A stretch of DNA of 64,000 nt. Origin: Nitrospira sp. (lineage in GTDB: Bacteria; Nitrospirota; Nitrospiria; Nitrospirales; Nitrospiraceae). The position numbers and the translations under genes are program-made. Position 1 is the stretch's first letter, and every line of letters begins with the position of its first letter. The stretch lies in the NCBI GenBank assembly GCA_030123625.1, contig CP126121.1, positions 3,636,179 to 3,700,178 on the forward strand, read 5' to 3'. Positions 9,150 through 17,899 of this stretch are shown piece by piece. The notes beneath the pieces were generated by a model. It saw only the letters and a program-made list of their open reading frames with translations. It was not told where the DNA came from and ran no database searches.

Positions 9150-10319
9150 ATGAAAGTCTTTCCGGGGTATTCTGGCAATCGTTTCTTCCGTCTTTCCTCA
9201 GCATTTTCTTTAATCTGGACCGTACTCTTTCTCTCCACATGCGGCCAAAGCGATCAGCCTCCAAGACTCGATGCGGCGACACACCAGCCTGCCGAGAATG
9301 GGCCGCAGTCACATATTGAGACGATGATCGTCGAGTTCGGCTCATTTCGACAAGGCGTAACCCTGTCTGGCAAGATCGCCTACGGCGAAGACCGGTATTC
9401 GCGGATTTCTTCGCCGTTACAAGGGCGAGTCGTGGAAGTGCGGGCGCATCTGGGGGGAAAGGTGAAAGCCGGAGATACCTTACTCATCGTGGATAGTCCG
9501 GATATTGCGCAGGCATATTCGGAATATGTCAAGGAAGTCTCTGATTTGCAATATGCCACGAGAGCGTATGAATTAGCCAAGGATCTCTATGGGGACAAGG
9601 CGCTTCCACTGAAGGATTTGAAACTGGCCGAAAATGAATTGGTCAAGGCGCGAGCGGAGTTTCGCCGGGCGAAAGAACGGTTGCTTTCGCTGAGGGTTGC
9701 GCCGGAAGAGCTGAGCAAGCCGCTGGATAAGCAACGGATCACGTCACGATTCGAGATGAAGAGTCCGTTGACGGGGGTCGTCGTCGAACGTACCGTCACG
9801 CCTGGTCAGTCGGTGACCGGAGATGCCGACCATGTGCTGTTCACGATCGCCGATCTCGATGTGCTGCAGGTTGTGGCCGATGTCTACGAGCGGGACCTCG
9901 CGCTCGTACGGGAAGGCCAGTCGGCTGTCGTGAAGGTTGAAGCGTATCCTGATGTTGATTTTCCGGCCAAAGTTATCGCGGTAGGAGACGTGGTCGATCC
10001 TTCGACACGAACGATCAAGGTTCGTGCTCTCGTCAAGAATCAGTCGCACGAACTGAAACCGGAAATGTTTGCTCGGCTGCAACTCGACGTCAGCGGTATC
10101 GGACCATTCCTCACCGTACCCCGCGAAGCGGTCCTGGAAGCAGACGGCAAGCAGTTTGTCTACGTGGTTGAAGAAGGAAACCGCTATGTAAGGCGGGACG
10201 TGAAGACCGCGAATATCTCGCCGGATCAGGCTCGCATTCTCGAAGGATTGGCGCAAGGAGAGCGGATCGTCACCAAAGGCGCAGTGTTGATAAAAGGGCA
10301 GCAGGTCAAGGGCACCTAA
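9150..10319 (+). CDS. CzcB-like membrane-fusion protein (RND adaptor)
   Basis: This periplasmic adaptor joins the RND pump to the TolC-like channel. The start at 9150 gives 389 residues with a lipoprotein-type signal (TVLFLSTC), so it is probably lipid-anchored; a GTG at 9081 would overlap the previous gene. The domain order is standard: a barrel-sandwich lipoyl half (SSPLQGRVVEVRAHLGGKV), a helical hairpin (residues about 140-200), the second lipoyl half (KSPLTGVVVERTVTPGQSV), then a beta-barrel and membrane-proximal domain (VPREAVLEADGKQFVYV). I see no His-rich metal-binding extension like that of classical CzcB. It forms an operon with its neighbours. Confidence 0.88.
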   Translation: MKVFPGYSGNRFFRLSSAFSLIWTVLFLSTCGQSDQPPRLDAATHQPAENGPQSHIETMIVEFGSFRQGVTLSGKIAYGEDRYSRISSPLQGRVVEVRAHLGGKVKAGDTLLIVDSPDIAQAYSEYVKEVSDLQYATRAYELAKDLYGDKALPLKDLKLAENELVKARAEFRRAKERLLSLRVAPEELSKPLDKQRITSRFEMKSPLTGVVVERTVTPGQSVTGDADHVLFTIADLDVLQVVADVYERDLALVREGQSAVVKVEAYPDVDFPAKVIAVGDVVDPSTRTIKVRALVKNQSHELKPEMFARLQLDVSGIGPFLTVPREAVLEADGKQFVYVVEEGNRYVRRDVKTANISPDQARILEGLAQGERIVTKGAVLIKGQQVKGT

Positions 10320-10367
10320 TCGACGAGTCTATCCGGTCTCAGCAACTCTGCCGAGTGCAATGAATCC

Positions 10368-13300
10368 ATGATCGACAGAATCGTTGAGATCTCACTGGTA
10401 CAGCGGTTCTTGGTCTGCATCCTTGGGTTTTTGCTCTTGTTCGGGGGGCTCTATGCATTTCATCTCCTCGACATTGTCGCCTATCCGGATCCTTCCCCTC
10501 CGATGGTGGAGTTGATCACCCAACTTCCCGGATATTCCGCCGAGGAAATTGAGAGGCAAATTACCATTCCCATTGAAGTCGCCTTGAGCGGGACTCCAGG
10601 CTTAACCGATATCCGGTCGCTTTCGATTTTCGGCCTCAGTGACGTCAAGGTGTACTTCGATTTCGACACCGGCATCTTTCAAGATCGCCAGGAAGTGTTG
10701 AATCGGCTCTACGCCGTTCAACTGCCTCAAGGGGTGCAGCCCATGCTTTCTCCATGGTGGACCATCGCCGAGATCTATCGGTATGAATTGACCGGTCAGG
10801 ATGCGAGTGTAACCGAACTAAAAACCATTCAGGACTGGCAGGTCAGACAGGCGTTCAAACGTGTGTCGGGTGTCATCGACGTGACGACGTTCGGCGGCAC
10901 CACGAAAGAATATCATGTCGATATTGACCCGGGAAAACTGATTAATTACGGCGTCAATCTTTCGCAAGTCATGGCCGCCTTGGCGAACAGCAACGCCAAT
11001 GTCGGCGGCAACTATTTGACCCTCGGCGCGCAGAGCTACAACATTAGGGGGCTGGGCCTCATCAATGATCTCGATGACATTGAGAACGTGATGGTGGCTG
11101 AAAAAGATGGAACGCCGATCTTCGTCAAGACCTTGGGAAAGGTGACCGTCGGGCATCGCGTGCGTCTCGGAAAAGTAGGAATCGATGATCGAGATGACGT
11201 GGTGGAAGGGGTCGTGCTGCAGCAACGCGGTTATAAGGCCTTACCGGTCCTCGATAAAGTACGAGCCAAGGTCGAGGAGTTGAATGGGCTGAAATTGCCG
11301 CCCGGGGTCAAGATCAAGGCGTTCTACGATCGAACAGCCTTGATCAACACGACCGTGAAGACGGTCACGGACATCCTTATCACCGGCATGGTGCTCGTGT
11401 TTCTCATCTTGGTCGTATTTCTCGGCGATCTCCGCGCGGCCTTTATTGTCGCACTGACCATCCCGCTCTCGCTGTTATTTACCTTTACGATGATGGTGTT
11501 CGTCGGGGAGTCGGCGAACTTGATCTCCCTGGGCGCGATCGACTTCGGGATTATTGTGGACGCGGCGTTGGTGATGGTCGAAAGCATCTTTGTCCAGCTC
11601 GCGCACCGGAAGCCGCATGGGCTCGCGATCCACCAATACATCATACGAGCCGCCGGCCAGGTCGGAAGGCCTATTGTCTTTTCCACGGCGATCATCGTGG
11701 TGGCTTTTGTACCGCTTTTTACGATGACCGGAGTCCCTGGGAAGATCTTCGCGCCCATGTCCATTACCTATGGGTTTGCTCTGTTCGGCGCGCTCTTGAT
11801 GGCCTGTACGCTCGCGCCCGTGCTGTGTTCATTTCTCTTGCGATCCTCGATCAGAGAAACCGATACGGCCGTGGTCGCTGCCGTACGCAAAGCCAATGCA
11901 AGGATTGTCGTATGGGCGTTGGAGCATAGGATCATGGTGGTCGGTGTCGCGACAGGCCTGGTGCTTCTCGCGTTTCTGGCATTCCACTCGTTGGGTGGTG
12001 AATTCATGCCGCCTCTGGAGGAAGGCAACCTGTGGGTTCGAGCCACGATGCCGGTCGATATTTCTTTCGATCAGGCCGACCGACTGACCAATGAAATCCG
12101 TCGCGCGTTCCGGGAATCGCCCGAGGTGGTAACGGTCGTTTCACAGCTGGGACGGCCCGATGATGGAACGGACCCGACCAGCTTTTTCAACGGAGAATTT
12201 TTGGCGAGTCTTAAGCCTGCATCGGAATGGCGCCGAGGATTGAGCAAACAAGATCTTATCGGAGAAATCGAGCATCGGCTGAACGCCATCCCCGGCGTGA
12301 TTTTCAATTTTTCTCAGGTCATCGAAGATAATGTGGAGGAAGCGATGTCCGGTGTGAAAGGTGAGAACTCGATCAAATTATTCGGTTCCGATCTCAAAAT
12401 CATGGATGAGCGGGCGGTCGAGATCGAATCAGTGATGAAAACGGTTTTCGGCGTGAAGGACTTGGGCATCTTCCGGCTGACCGGTCAACCGAATTTGCTG
12501 ATTCAAGTCGACCGCGAAGCGAGCGCCCGTTATGGATTGCGGGTCTCAGATGTGAATGCGGTCGTTCAGGCCGCCATCGGCGGTCAAGCAGTGACCCAGG
12601 TGTACGAGGGAGAAAAGCTGTTCGATTTGGTCGTCAGATTTCTTCCGGAGTATCGCCAGGATATCGATGCCATCGGCAATATTCTGGTGAGCACGCCGGA
12701 TGGGGCGCGCATTCCGCTCAAACAGGTGGCGGCCATTACCATGCAGACCGGAGCCTTCATCATCTATCGCGAAAACAACCAACGGTATATCCCGATCAAA
12801 TTCAGTGTGCGGGATCGCGATCTGCAGAGTACGGTAGAGGAAGCTCAGGAGAAATTGGCGCAGCACGTCACGCTGCCCGAGGGCTACCACATGGAATGGG
12901 CCGGGCAGTACGATCAACTGAAGGACGAGCAGAAGCGGCTGACTACGATCGTTCCCGTGAGCTTCGCCATCATGCTGTTGTTGCTCTATACGACATTCGA
13001 CTCATTGAAGAATGCGCTGCTGGTGTTGGCGGCTGTTCCCTTTGCGTTGGTGGGCGGCGTCCTGTCGTTGGTGATCACTCATACTCATTTTAGTATTTCA
13101 GCCGCCGTGGGAATGATTTCGACCTTGGGTGTCGCGATATTGGGCGGCGTATTGCTCATCTCGCGCATTGAAGAGTTCCGAAGGGAAGGGGTTGAGTTGC
13201 GGCAAGCCGTGATGCGCGGCGTCGAGGTCCAGATGCGTCCCATTCTGATGGCAACTTTGAGCGCGGCTATCGGACTATTGCCCGCTTCTTTGGCGACCGG

Positions 13301-13439
13301 CATCGGCGCTCAAGCGCAGCAGCCGTTGGCACGCGTGGTGGTGGGAGGGATGCTGACGGCGGCTTTCTTGATTCTCGTGGTGTTGCCGGTTCTCTACGAA
13401 ATCGTGCATCAGCGTGATAATCTGAACGGGCAGGAATAG
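10368..13439 (+). CDS. CzcA-family heavy-metal RND efflux pump
   Basis: This 1023-residue inner-membrane proton antiporter is the pump of the preceding channel and adaptor. It has the RND plan: TM1 at residues 12-32, a large periplasmic loop, TM2-6, a second periplasmic loop and TM8-12 ending near 1010. The TM4 proton-relay motif is DFGIIVDAALVMVE, which keeps the two Asp and the Glu of the heavy-metal subfamily. The start IDRIVEISLVQRFLV and the YPDPSPPMVEL segment also fit CzcA/CusA. Copper-type methionine clusters are not obvious, so a divalent cation substrate (Co/Zn/Cd/Ni) is more likely than Cu/Ag. That substrate is inferred. Confidence 0.92.
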   Translation: MIDRIVEISLVQRFLVCILGFLLLFGGLYAFHLLDIVAYPDPSPPMVELITQLPGYSAEEIERQITIPIEVALSGTPGLTDIRSLSIFGLSDVKVYFDFDTGIFQDRQEVLNRLYAVQLPQGVQPMLSPWWTIAEIYRYELTGQDASVTELKTIQDWQVRQAFKRVSGVIDVTTFGGTTKEYHVDIDPGKLINYGVNLSQVMAALANSNANVGGNYLTLGAQSYNIRGLGLINDLDDIENVMVAEKDGTPIFVKTLGKVTVGHRVRLGKVGIDDRDDVVEGVVLQQRGYKALPVLDKVRAKVEELNGLKLPPGVKIKAFYDRTALINTTVKTVTDILITGMVLVFLILVVFLGDLRAAFIVALTIPLSLLFTFTMMVFVGESANLISLGAIDFGIIVDAALVMVESIFVQLAHRKPHGLAIHQYIIRAAGQVGRPIVFSTAIIVVAFVPLFTMTGVPGKIFAPMSITYGFALFGALLMACTLAPVLCSFLLRSSIRETDTAVVAAVRKANARIVVWALEHRIMVVGVATGLVLLAFLAFHSLGGEFMPPLEEGNLWVRATMPVDISFDQADRLTNEIRRAFRESPEVVTVVSQLGRPDDGTDPTSFFNGEFLASLKPASEWRRGLSKQDLIGEIEHRLNAIPGVIFNFSQVIEDNVEEAMSGVKGENSIKLFGSDLKIMDERAVEIESVMKTVFGVKDLGIFRLTGQPNLLIQVDREASARYGLRVSDVNAVVQAAIGGQAVTQVYEGEKLFDLVVRFLPEYRQDIDAIGNILVSTPDGARIPLKQVAAITMQTGAFIIYRENNQRYIPIKFSVRDRDLQSTVEEAQEKLAQHVTLPEGYHMEWAGQYDQLKDEQKRLTTIVPVSFAIMLLLLYTTFDSLKNALLVLAAVPFALVGGVLSLVITHTHFSISAAVGMISTLGVAILGGVLLISRIEEFRREGVELRQAVMRGVEVQMRPILMATLSAAIGLLPASLATGIGAQAQQPLARVVVGGMLTAAFLILVVLPVLYEIVHQRDNLNGQE

Positions 13440-13485
13440 GCGGTTGACGGATGCATTGGACAACCAAGAAAGGAGCGCCATCATC

Positions 13486-14280
13486 GTGAGGCAATTTTTC
13501 CTATTCAGACTGGGAATGATCTGGATGCTTGGCCTGATGGGTGGAGGGGAACCATCGTACGCATGGGCGGATCACATCCAGGTCTGGCCAATTCAAACGC
13601 CCTATGAAGCGCCGCCGAAGAGCCAGGATGCGCCGGATGTCTCGATTCCCGTCAATAAGAACCCGCTTAGCCCTGAAGAACTCAAACGCACGGAAGCCTT
13701 GCTGCCGTTGCTTGAAGGCAAACAGGAGTTTTGGGCCATAGGAGAATTCGTGCATTTGGGGGAGCCGGCTGTTCCCGTTCTTGTTCAGGCCTTGTCCATG
13801 CCGAGCCCGCGGATTCGGTACAACGCAATCGAAACCTTGCTGATGATGAAGGGAGTCGCCGGGGTACCCGCCCTTATCTCCACCGCAAAGGAGCCCGGCG
13901 AAATTCCTCGGGTGCGGGAACATGCCCTGCGGGTTGCTGTCCGTCTGGATTCGACGAAAGCGCCCGAGGCGATTGAAGCCATGGCAAAAGATCCCAATCC
14001 ATCCATCAGAAAAGCTGCGGTATTCGAAGCGCGGTACGTCCGGCAGAAGACTATCATTCCTATCTTGATTCCGATGGTGAGCGACGACGAGCGATTCGTC
14101 GCGCTATCGGCATTGCAATCACTCTGGATTCTGACCCGCCATGAGACCGAGTTCCACGATTGGGACACATCGACCAAGCAGGATCGTGCGGCGTGGTCGA
14201 GCGAATGGACGGAGTGGTGGGACACCAACAAAGAGACCTTCGAGATTCCCGAACCGCAACGGCCGAAGCGGAGTTCTTAG
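13486..14280 (+). CDS. Exported HEAT-repeat protein
   Basis: From the GTG at 13486, which has GGAG 10 bases upstream, the product has 264 residues with a signal peptide (FFLFRLGMIWMLGLMGGG). Residues 70-230 carry consecutive HEAT-like helical pairs (VPVLVQALSMPSPRIRYNAI, REHALRVAVRLDSTKAPEAI, PILIPMVSDDERFVALSAL). Such repeats are protein-binding scaffolds. The C-terminus is Trp-rich and acidic (WSSEWTEWWDTN). It lies 46 bases downstream of the RND pump and may be co-transcribed with it. A role with the pump is only suggested by position. Confidence 0.7.
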   Translation: MRQFFLFRLGMIWMLGLMGGGEPSYAWADHIQVWPIQTPYEAPPKSQDAPDVSIPVNKNPLSPEELKRTEALLPLLEGKQEFWAIGEFVHLGEPAVPVLVQALSMPSPRIRYNAIETLLMMKGVAGVPALISTAKEPGEIPRVREHALRVAVRLDSTKAPEAIEAMAKDPNPSIRKAAVFEARYVRQKTIIPILIPMVSDDERFVALSALQSLWILTRHETEFHDWDTSTKQDRAAWSSEWTEWWDTNKETFEIPEPQRPKRSS

Positions 14281-14348
14281 CCGGGAACTTGCGAGCCCGG
14301 AGATTCCTGTGTTACGTATAATGAGATATGAGGCTCAATGGCTGAACG

Positions 14349-14873
14349 ATGCTGAAGATCGCCAAGCTGGGTAATCCAATCCTTCGTAAAGTTGCCGCTC
14401 CGATCGATCCGCGTGAGATCAAAACGGCCGAAATCCAGCGGCTGATCGACGATATGTTTGAAACGATGTATGACGAGCCGGGCATCGGGTTGGCCGCTCC
14501 CCAGGTCTCACGTTCGATTCAATTGGCCGTCATGGGGTGCAAAGGGGAGGGCGGGTTTCCCGAAACGGTCCTCATCAACCCGTCGATTGTGTATTATGGG
14601 CCGGAACAGGTGGAAAACTGGGAAGGTTGTCTGAGCGTCGATGGATTGAGGGGCAAGGTAACCAGACCTTCGCTGGTGCGGGTCAAGGGGCTGGATCGGA
14701 AGGGGAAGGCCCTGGATTTTGAAGCGACCGGTCTCTATGCCGTGTGCATTCAACATGAGCTTGATCACTTGATCGGTAAAGTGTTTCTTGATCGCATGGC
14801 GGATATGTCTACTCTTACTCAGCTGCACGAATTCTCGCAGTATTGGCAGAAAGAACCGACGAGCGTGATTTAA
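14349..14873 (+). CDS. def: Peptide deformylase
   Basis: This 174-residue enzyme removes the formyl group from the N-terminal Met of new proteins. All three metalloenzyme motifs are present: GIGLAAPQ at 45-52, EGCLS at 92-96 with the metal-binding Cys94, and QHELDH at 135-140 with two metal His and the catalytic Glu. The length is normal for type I deformylase. A transporter gene follows 22 bases later on the same strand. No fmt gene is adjacent in this window, although the two are often neighbours elsewhere. Confidence 0.96.
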   Translation: MLKIAKLGNPILRKVAAPIDPREIKTAEIQRLIDDMFETMYDEPGIGLAAPQVSRSIQLAVMGCKGEGGFPETVLINPSIVYYGPEQVENWEGCLSVDGLRGKVTRPSLVRVKGLDRKGKALDFEATGLYAVCIQHELDHLIGKVFLDRMADMSTLTQLHEFSQYWQKEPTSVI

Positions 14874-14895
14874 TGCCTGCCGTGCTGAATCGATT

Positions 14896-16620
14896 GTGAA
14901 GTCCCTTTTTCGTGTTCTGCAATATCTTCGTCCTCACCGCACTCTTGCGGTCGCGACCCTCGTCTGCGCCGCATGCGCGACGGCGATGGAGCTGGTGCCT
15001 CCCTGGGTCGTCAAGATCATCATCGACGATGTGATTCAGGCGAAGCAGGCATCATTGTTGCCATGGGCGATCGGTCTTCTGGTCGGCGCTCACGTGCTCA
15101 AGAACCTGTTTGCTTCACTCAGAATCCGGCTAAACAATCAACTTGAGCAGACCGTCGTCCACGACCTCCGCCGGCATATCTTCTCCGCCCTCCAACGTCT
15201 GTCCATCACGTATTTTGAGAATCGCTCGACGGGAGAGATCATGTCCCGGGTGACCAACGACACGGAGCATGTCGAGCGGATTTTCATTGACGGGGTCGAA
15301 GGCATGCTGACGGCGTCGCTGACTCTTATCGGGATCACGGGACTCTTGTTCATGCTCAATTGGAAGCTGGCGGCGCTTTCCTTCTTGCCGATCCCATTGC
15401 TTGCCTTATCCGCGAGCTGGTTTACGTCGAAGGTCCATGGGTATTATCGGGAGACCCGTCAGAGCGCCGCCGAACTGAACGGCTATCTACAAGACGCCTT
15501 GTCCGGTATCAGGGAGACGATGGGGTTCGGACGGCAGAGGCACGAACAAGTACGTTTCGACCGGCTGAGCCGGGCGTATAGCGAGAAGAACCTCAAGGCG
15601 ATGGTCTTGTGGTCGATGTATTCGCCGGGAATGATTCTGGTTGCCGCTTTTGGGACTGTCTTGATCCTTTGGTACGGTGCGGGGGAGGTCATGGAAGGCC
15701 AGCTCACACTCGGCGAGTTGGTGTTGTTTCTATCCTACCTGGCGATGTTCTATGTCCCCATCAATCAGATTCATTCCGTCAATCATATGTTGCAGCATGC
15801 ATTGGCGGCGAGCGAGCGGGTCTTTGATGTGCTGGATACGATCCCGGAAGTCGCCGATCGTCCAGGAGTGGTTGCTCCGGTCCATCGCGCTCATGGAGCA
15901 GTTCGATTCGACCGAGTCCGATTCCACTATCGAGCCGACGTTCCGGTGCTGAGAGGGTTTTCAACAGCTGTACCGGCAGGAGAGCGTGTGGCACTGGTCG
16001 GGATGAGCGGGGCAGGGAAGAGTACCCTCCTGAAGCTGTTGATGCGGTTTTACGACGTCACCGATGGCGCGATCTGTATCGATGGGAAGGATATCCGCGA
16101 TCTCCCCATTGCGTACCTACGGCAGCAGATCGGATTTGTCCAACAAGAGCCGTTCTTGTTCAACGGGACGGTTCGAGACAATCTTTTGTACGGCGATTTG
16201 CACGCAGATCAGGCTCGACTGGAAGCAGCGGCACGCGCTGCTCGGGCGCATGAATTCATCACGGCGTTGCCTGAAGGGTATGACACCTGGATCGGAGAAC
16301 GAGGCGTCAAACTGTCGGTCGGGCAAAAACAGCGAGTTTCCATCGCCCGGGTGCTGTTGAAAGATCCGCCCATCGTCATTTTCGACGAGGCCACATCCAA
16401 TATTGATACGGAGACCGAGGTGAAAATCCGCGAAGCATTGGCCGAGCTCACCATGGGCCGAACCACGTTCATCATCGCCCATCGTTTATCCACGCTTCAC
16501 GATGTGGACCGAATTTTGGTGCTCGATAAAGGCCGATTAGTGGAGGAAGGCCGGCATGACGAACTGCTGAGCCGAGGAGGAGTCTACGCAGGCCTGTATG
16601 AAGCGCAGTTTCAGGTGTAG
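14896..16620 (+). CDS. MsbA-type ABC exporter (fused TMD-NBD)
   Basis: This 574-residue half-transporter has an N-terminal six-helix membrane domain (residues 15-310) and a C-terminal ATPase. The NBD carries Walker A GMSGAGKST, a signature sequence read as LSVGQKQR (Val in place of the usual Gly), Walker B IVIFDEATSNID and the switch His in IIAHRLST. It probably works as a homodimer exporting a lipid or lipid-linked substrate, as in the MsbA family. The substrate is not fixed by sequence. The start is a GTG 22 bases after def without a strong ribosome-binding site, so coupling to def is possible. Confidence 0.9.
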   Translation: MKSLFRVLQYLRPHRTLAVATLVCAACATAMELVPPWVVKIIIDDVIQAKQASLLPWAIGLLVGAHVLKNLFASLRIRLNNQLEQTVVHDLRRHIFSALQRLSITYFENRSTGEIMSRVTNDTEHVERIFIDGVEGMLTASLTLIGITGLLFMLNWKLAALSFLPIPLLALSASWFTSKVHGYYRETRQSAAELNGYLQDALSGIRETMGFGRQRHEQVRFDRLSRAYSEKNLKAMVLWSMYSPGMILVAAFGTVLILWYGAGEVMEGQLTLGELVLFLSYLAMFYVPINQIHSVNHMLQHALAASERVFDVLDTIPEVADRPGVVAPVHRAHGAVRFDRVRFHYRADVPVLRGFSTAVPAGERVALVGMSGAGKSTLLKLLMRFYDVTDGAICIDGKDIRDLPIAYLRQQIGFVQQEPFLFNGTVRDNLLYGDLHADQARLEAAARAARAHEFITALPEGYDTWIGERGVKLSVGQKQRVSIARVLLKDPPIVIFDEATSNIDTETEVKIREALAELTMGRTTFIIAHRLSTLHDVDRILVLDKGRLVEEGRHDELLSRGGVYAGLYEAQFQV

Positions 16621-16631
16621 CGGGGGGCCAC

Positions 16632-16711
16632 AGGTTAAGGTTAAGGCTGAGGTTAAGGGCGAAGAGGGCGATTCATGTTCTTCCTTAGCCTCAACCTAAG
16701 CCTCGGCCTTC
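16632..16711. repeat. Imperfect palindrome, repeat family A, copy 1
   Basis: A GA-rich left arm (AGGTTAAGGTTAAGGCTGAG) is followed by a CT-rich right arm (CCTTAGCCTCAACCTAAGCC) that pairs with it imperfectly. Related copies lie at about 20088-20160 and 26050-26157, always between genes. It may fold into a long hairpin on either strand and act as a terminator or be a mobile palindrome. Confidence 0.7.
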
Positions 16712-16786
16712 GAGGTAGGGCAGCGGTTGCGGTTGCAGATCAAGGCTCGTTATACTTCCACAGACGAATGAGGAAATGGGAATGCC

Positions 16787-16981
16787 ATGGTACTGCTGTA
16801 CGAGAGCGATCCGCTGGATGACGAACATGCGCGCGGGCGTTTCTACCATGTCTGCAGAGGTCGAATCGATCGGACTCCCTTGAATGTTCCGGAACCCGAT
16901 CGTCCGTACGAATGCTCACAGTGCGGAATCGATCTCGAAGCTGAGGATTTCTTCGTGGCCCTTCAGAAAGGATCGGTGTAG
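16787..16981 (+). CDS. Small Cys-pair protein
   Basis: This 64-residue protein starts at ATG 16787. It contains YECSQCGID near residue 42 and a separate HVCRGR near 21, so it could bind zinc through Cys and His. The DPLDDEHARGRFYHVCRG segment resembles small conserved proteins of the same genus as I recall them, but I cannot name a family. It is followed six bases later by another small Cys-pair protein, so the two are probably translated from one message. The function is unknown. Confidence 0.6.
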   Translation: MVLLYESDPLDDEHARGRFYHVCRGRIDRTPLNVPEPDRPYECSQCGIDLEAEDFFVALQKGSV

Positions 16982-16986
16982 GAACA

Positions 16987-17196
16987 ATGACCGGCAGTGC
17001 AGGGAGAAAAACGGTAGGGGTTTCGCGAGGCCTGATGATGCTGTGCGAGACCTGTTATGCTCAAGTCGTCAACGAAAAACTTCCGGACGGAAAGAACTTC
17101 GTGGCCGACTTCGAAGCCTTGCTGGATAGGATCTGTCCCGGTTGCACCGACATCAATCGGCCTCTCATCGACGACATGGCCGGCAGCGGGGAATAG
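16987..17196 (+). CDS. Small double CxxC protein
   Basis: This 69-residue protein carries MLCETCYA at about residues 18-25 and ICPGCTD at about 49-55, an arrangement typical of a zinc ribbon or rubredoxin-like knuckle. It is probably co-expressed with the preceding Cys-pair protein. Its last 65 or so bases are repeated at 17664-17730 behind the DUF4258/DUF2283 pair. That suggests the pair was inserted at, or duplicated with, the end of this gene. Confidence 0.6.
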   Translation: MTGSAGRKTVGVSRGLMMLCETCYAQVVNEKLPDGKNFVADFEALLDRICPGCTDINRPLIDDMAGSGE

Positions 17197-17218
17197 GACT
17201 TCTTGCGGATCTACCCTG

Positions 17219-17455
17219 TTGAAAACGACACGCTATTTCCAAGCAACAAGAAGTAGGCCTGACAGAGAGGGAATCAAGGGTGAATGGATCGAGTATGTTA
17301 TTAGCCATCCGGAAAAGGAATACATACAGGCGGATGGCCGAATCAGGCGATGGGCGAGAATAGAAGAAGCTAACAGCCGATATCTGCGAGTCATCCTATT
17401 GCGGGATGGCAAGGCTGTTCACAATGCGTTTTTTGATAGAAGGTATGAGCCATGA
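17219..17455 (+). CDS. DUF4258-like protein, possible toxin
   Basis: The TTG at 17219 gives 78 residues starting MKTTRYFQATRSRPDREGIK. The core (EWIEYVISHPEKEYIQADGR, then IRRWARI and HNAFFDRRYEP) matches what I know of the DUF4258 family, a compact BECR-like fold considered a possible RNase toxin. The frame is open further upstream, but that part overlaps the preceding gene and lacks family features. Its stop overlaps the next start by 4 bases (ATGA). DUF4258 genes often pair with DUF2283 genes, as here. The toxin role is inferred from family context. Confidence 0.7.
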   Translation: MKTTRYFQATRSRPDREGIKGEWIEYVISHPEKEYIQADGRIRRWARIEEANSRYLRVILLRDGKAVHNAFFDRRYEP

Positions 17456-17649
17456 AAATCAGTTATTTCCAAGATACTGACACCTTATATATTGAGTTCC
17501 GCGCCGGTGATATCACGGAGTCAAAAGATCTCGACGAAAATACCATTCTTGATGTAGATGCGAAAGGCAATGTCTGTGCAATTACTTTTGAGCATGCAAG
17601 CCAGCGCACGGATGTCAGTCATTTGACCGTGGAAGGCATTGCGGCCTAA
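17452..17649 (+). CDS. DUF2283 protein, possible antitoxin partner
   Basis: This 65-residue protein (MKISYFQDTDTLYIEF, LDVDAKGNVCAITFEHAS) is a typical DUF2283 member. It overlaps the DUF4258-like gene by 4 bases, so the two are translationally coupled. The family is small and all-beta without a DNA-binding motif. If the pair is a toxin-antitoxin module, this would be the neutralising partner. That is an inference from the recurrent pairing, not demonstrated by the sequence. Confidence 0.75.
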   Translation: MKISYFQDTDTLYIEFRAGDITESKDLDENTILDVDAKGNVCAITFEHASQRTDVSHLTVEGIAA

Positions 17650-17663
17650 CAATGGATCCAAGT

Positions 17664-17730
17664 ATCTGTTTGCGCTGCACCGACATCAATCACTCTCCTC
17701 ATCGACGACATGGCCGGCTGCGGTGAGTAG
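17664..17730 (+). repeat. Direct repeat of the end of the double-CxxC gene
   Basis: This segment copies 17130-17196, the 3' end of the small CxxC gene including its stop region, with about 85 percent identity by eye (shared GCACCGACATCAATC and TCATCGACGACATGGCCGGC). The DUF4258/DUF2283 pair lies exactly between the two copies. It looks like a footprint of insertion or of a tandem duplication that trapped the pair. Confidence 0.8.
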
Positions 17731-17899
17731 CTTCCCTGATCACGCGTTTGTCGTGACCTGCTAATACATGGCTCGCTAGTGAGCCCGACGTGCTGTCTAG
17801 CCAAATCATGTTTGGTTGGTATGGAGCCATGCCCTTAGTGTCATGGAGACGCGCGCACCCAAGTGACATGACCTATTTCCCTGCTGATTCCCGCAAGCG

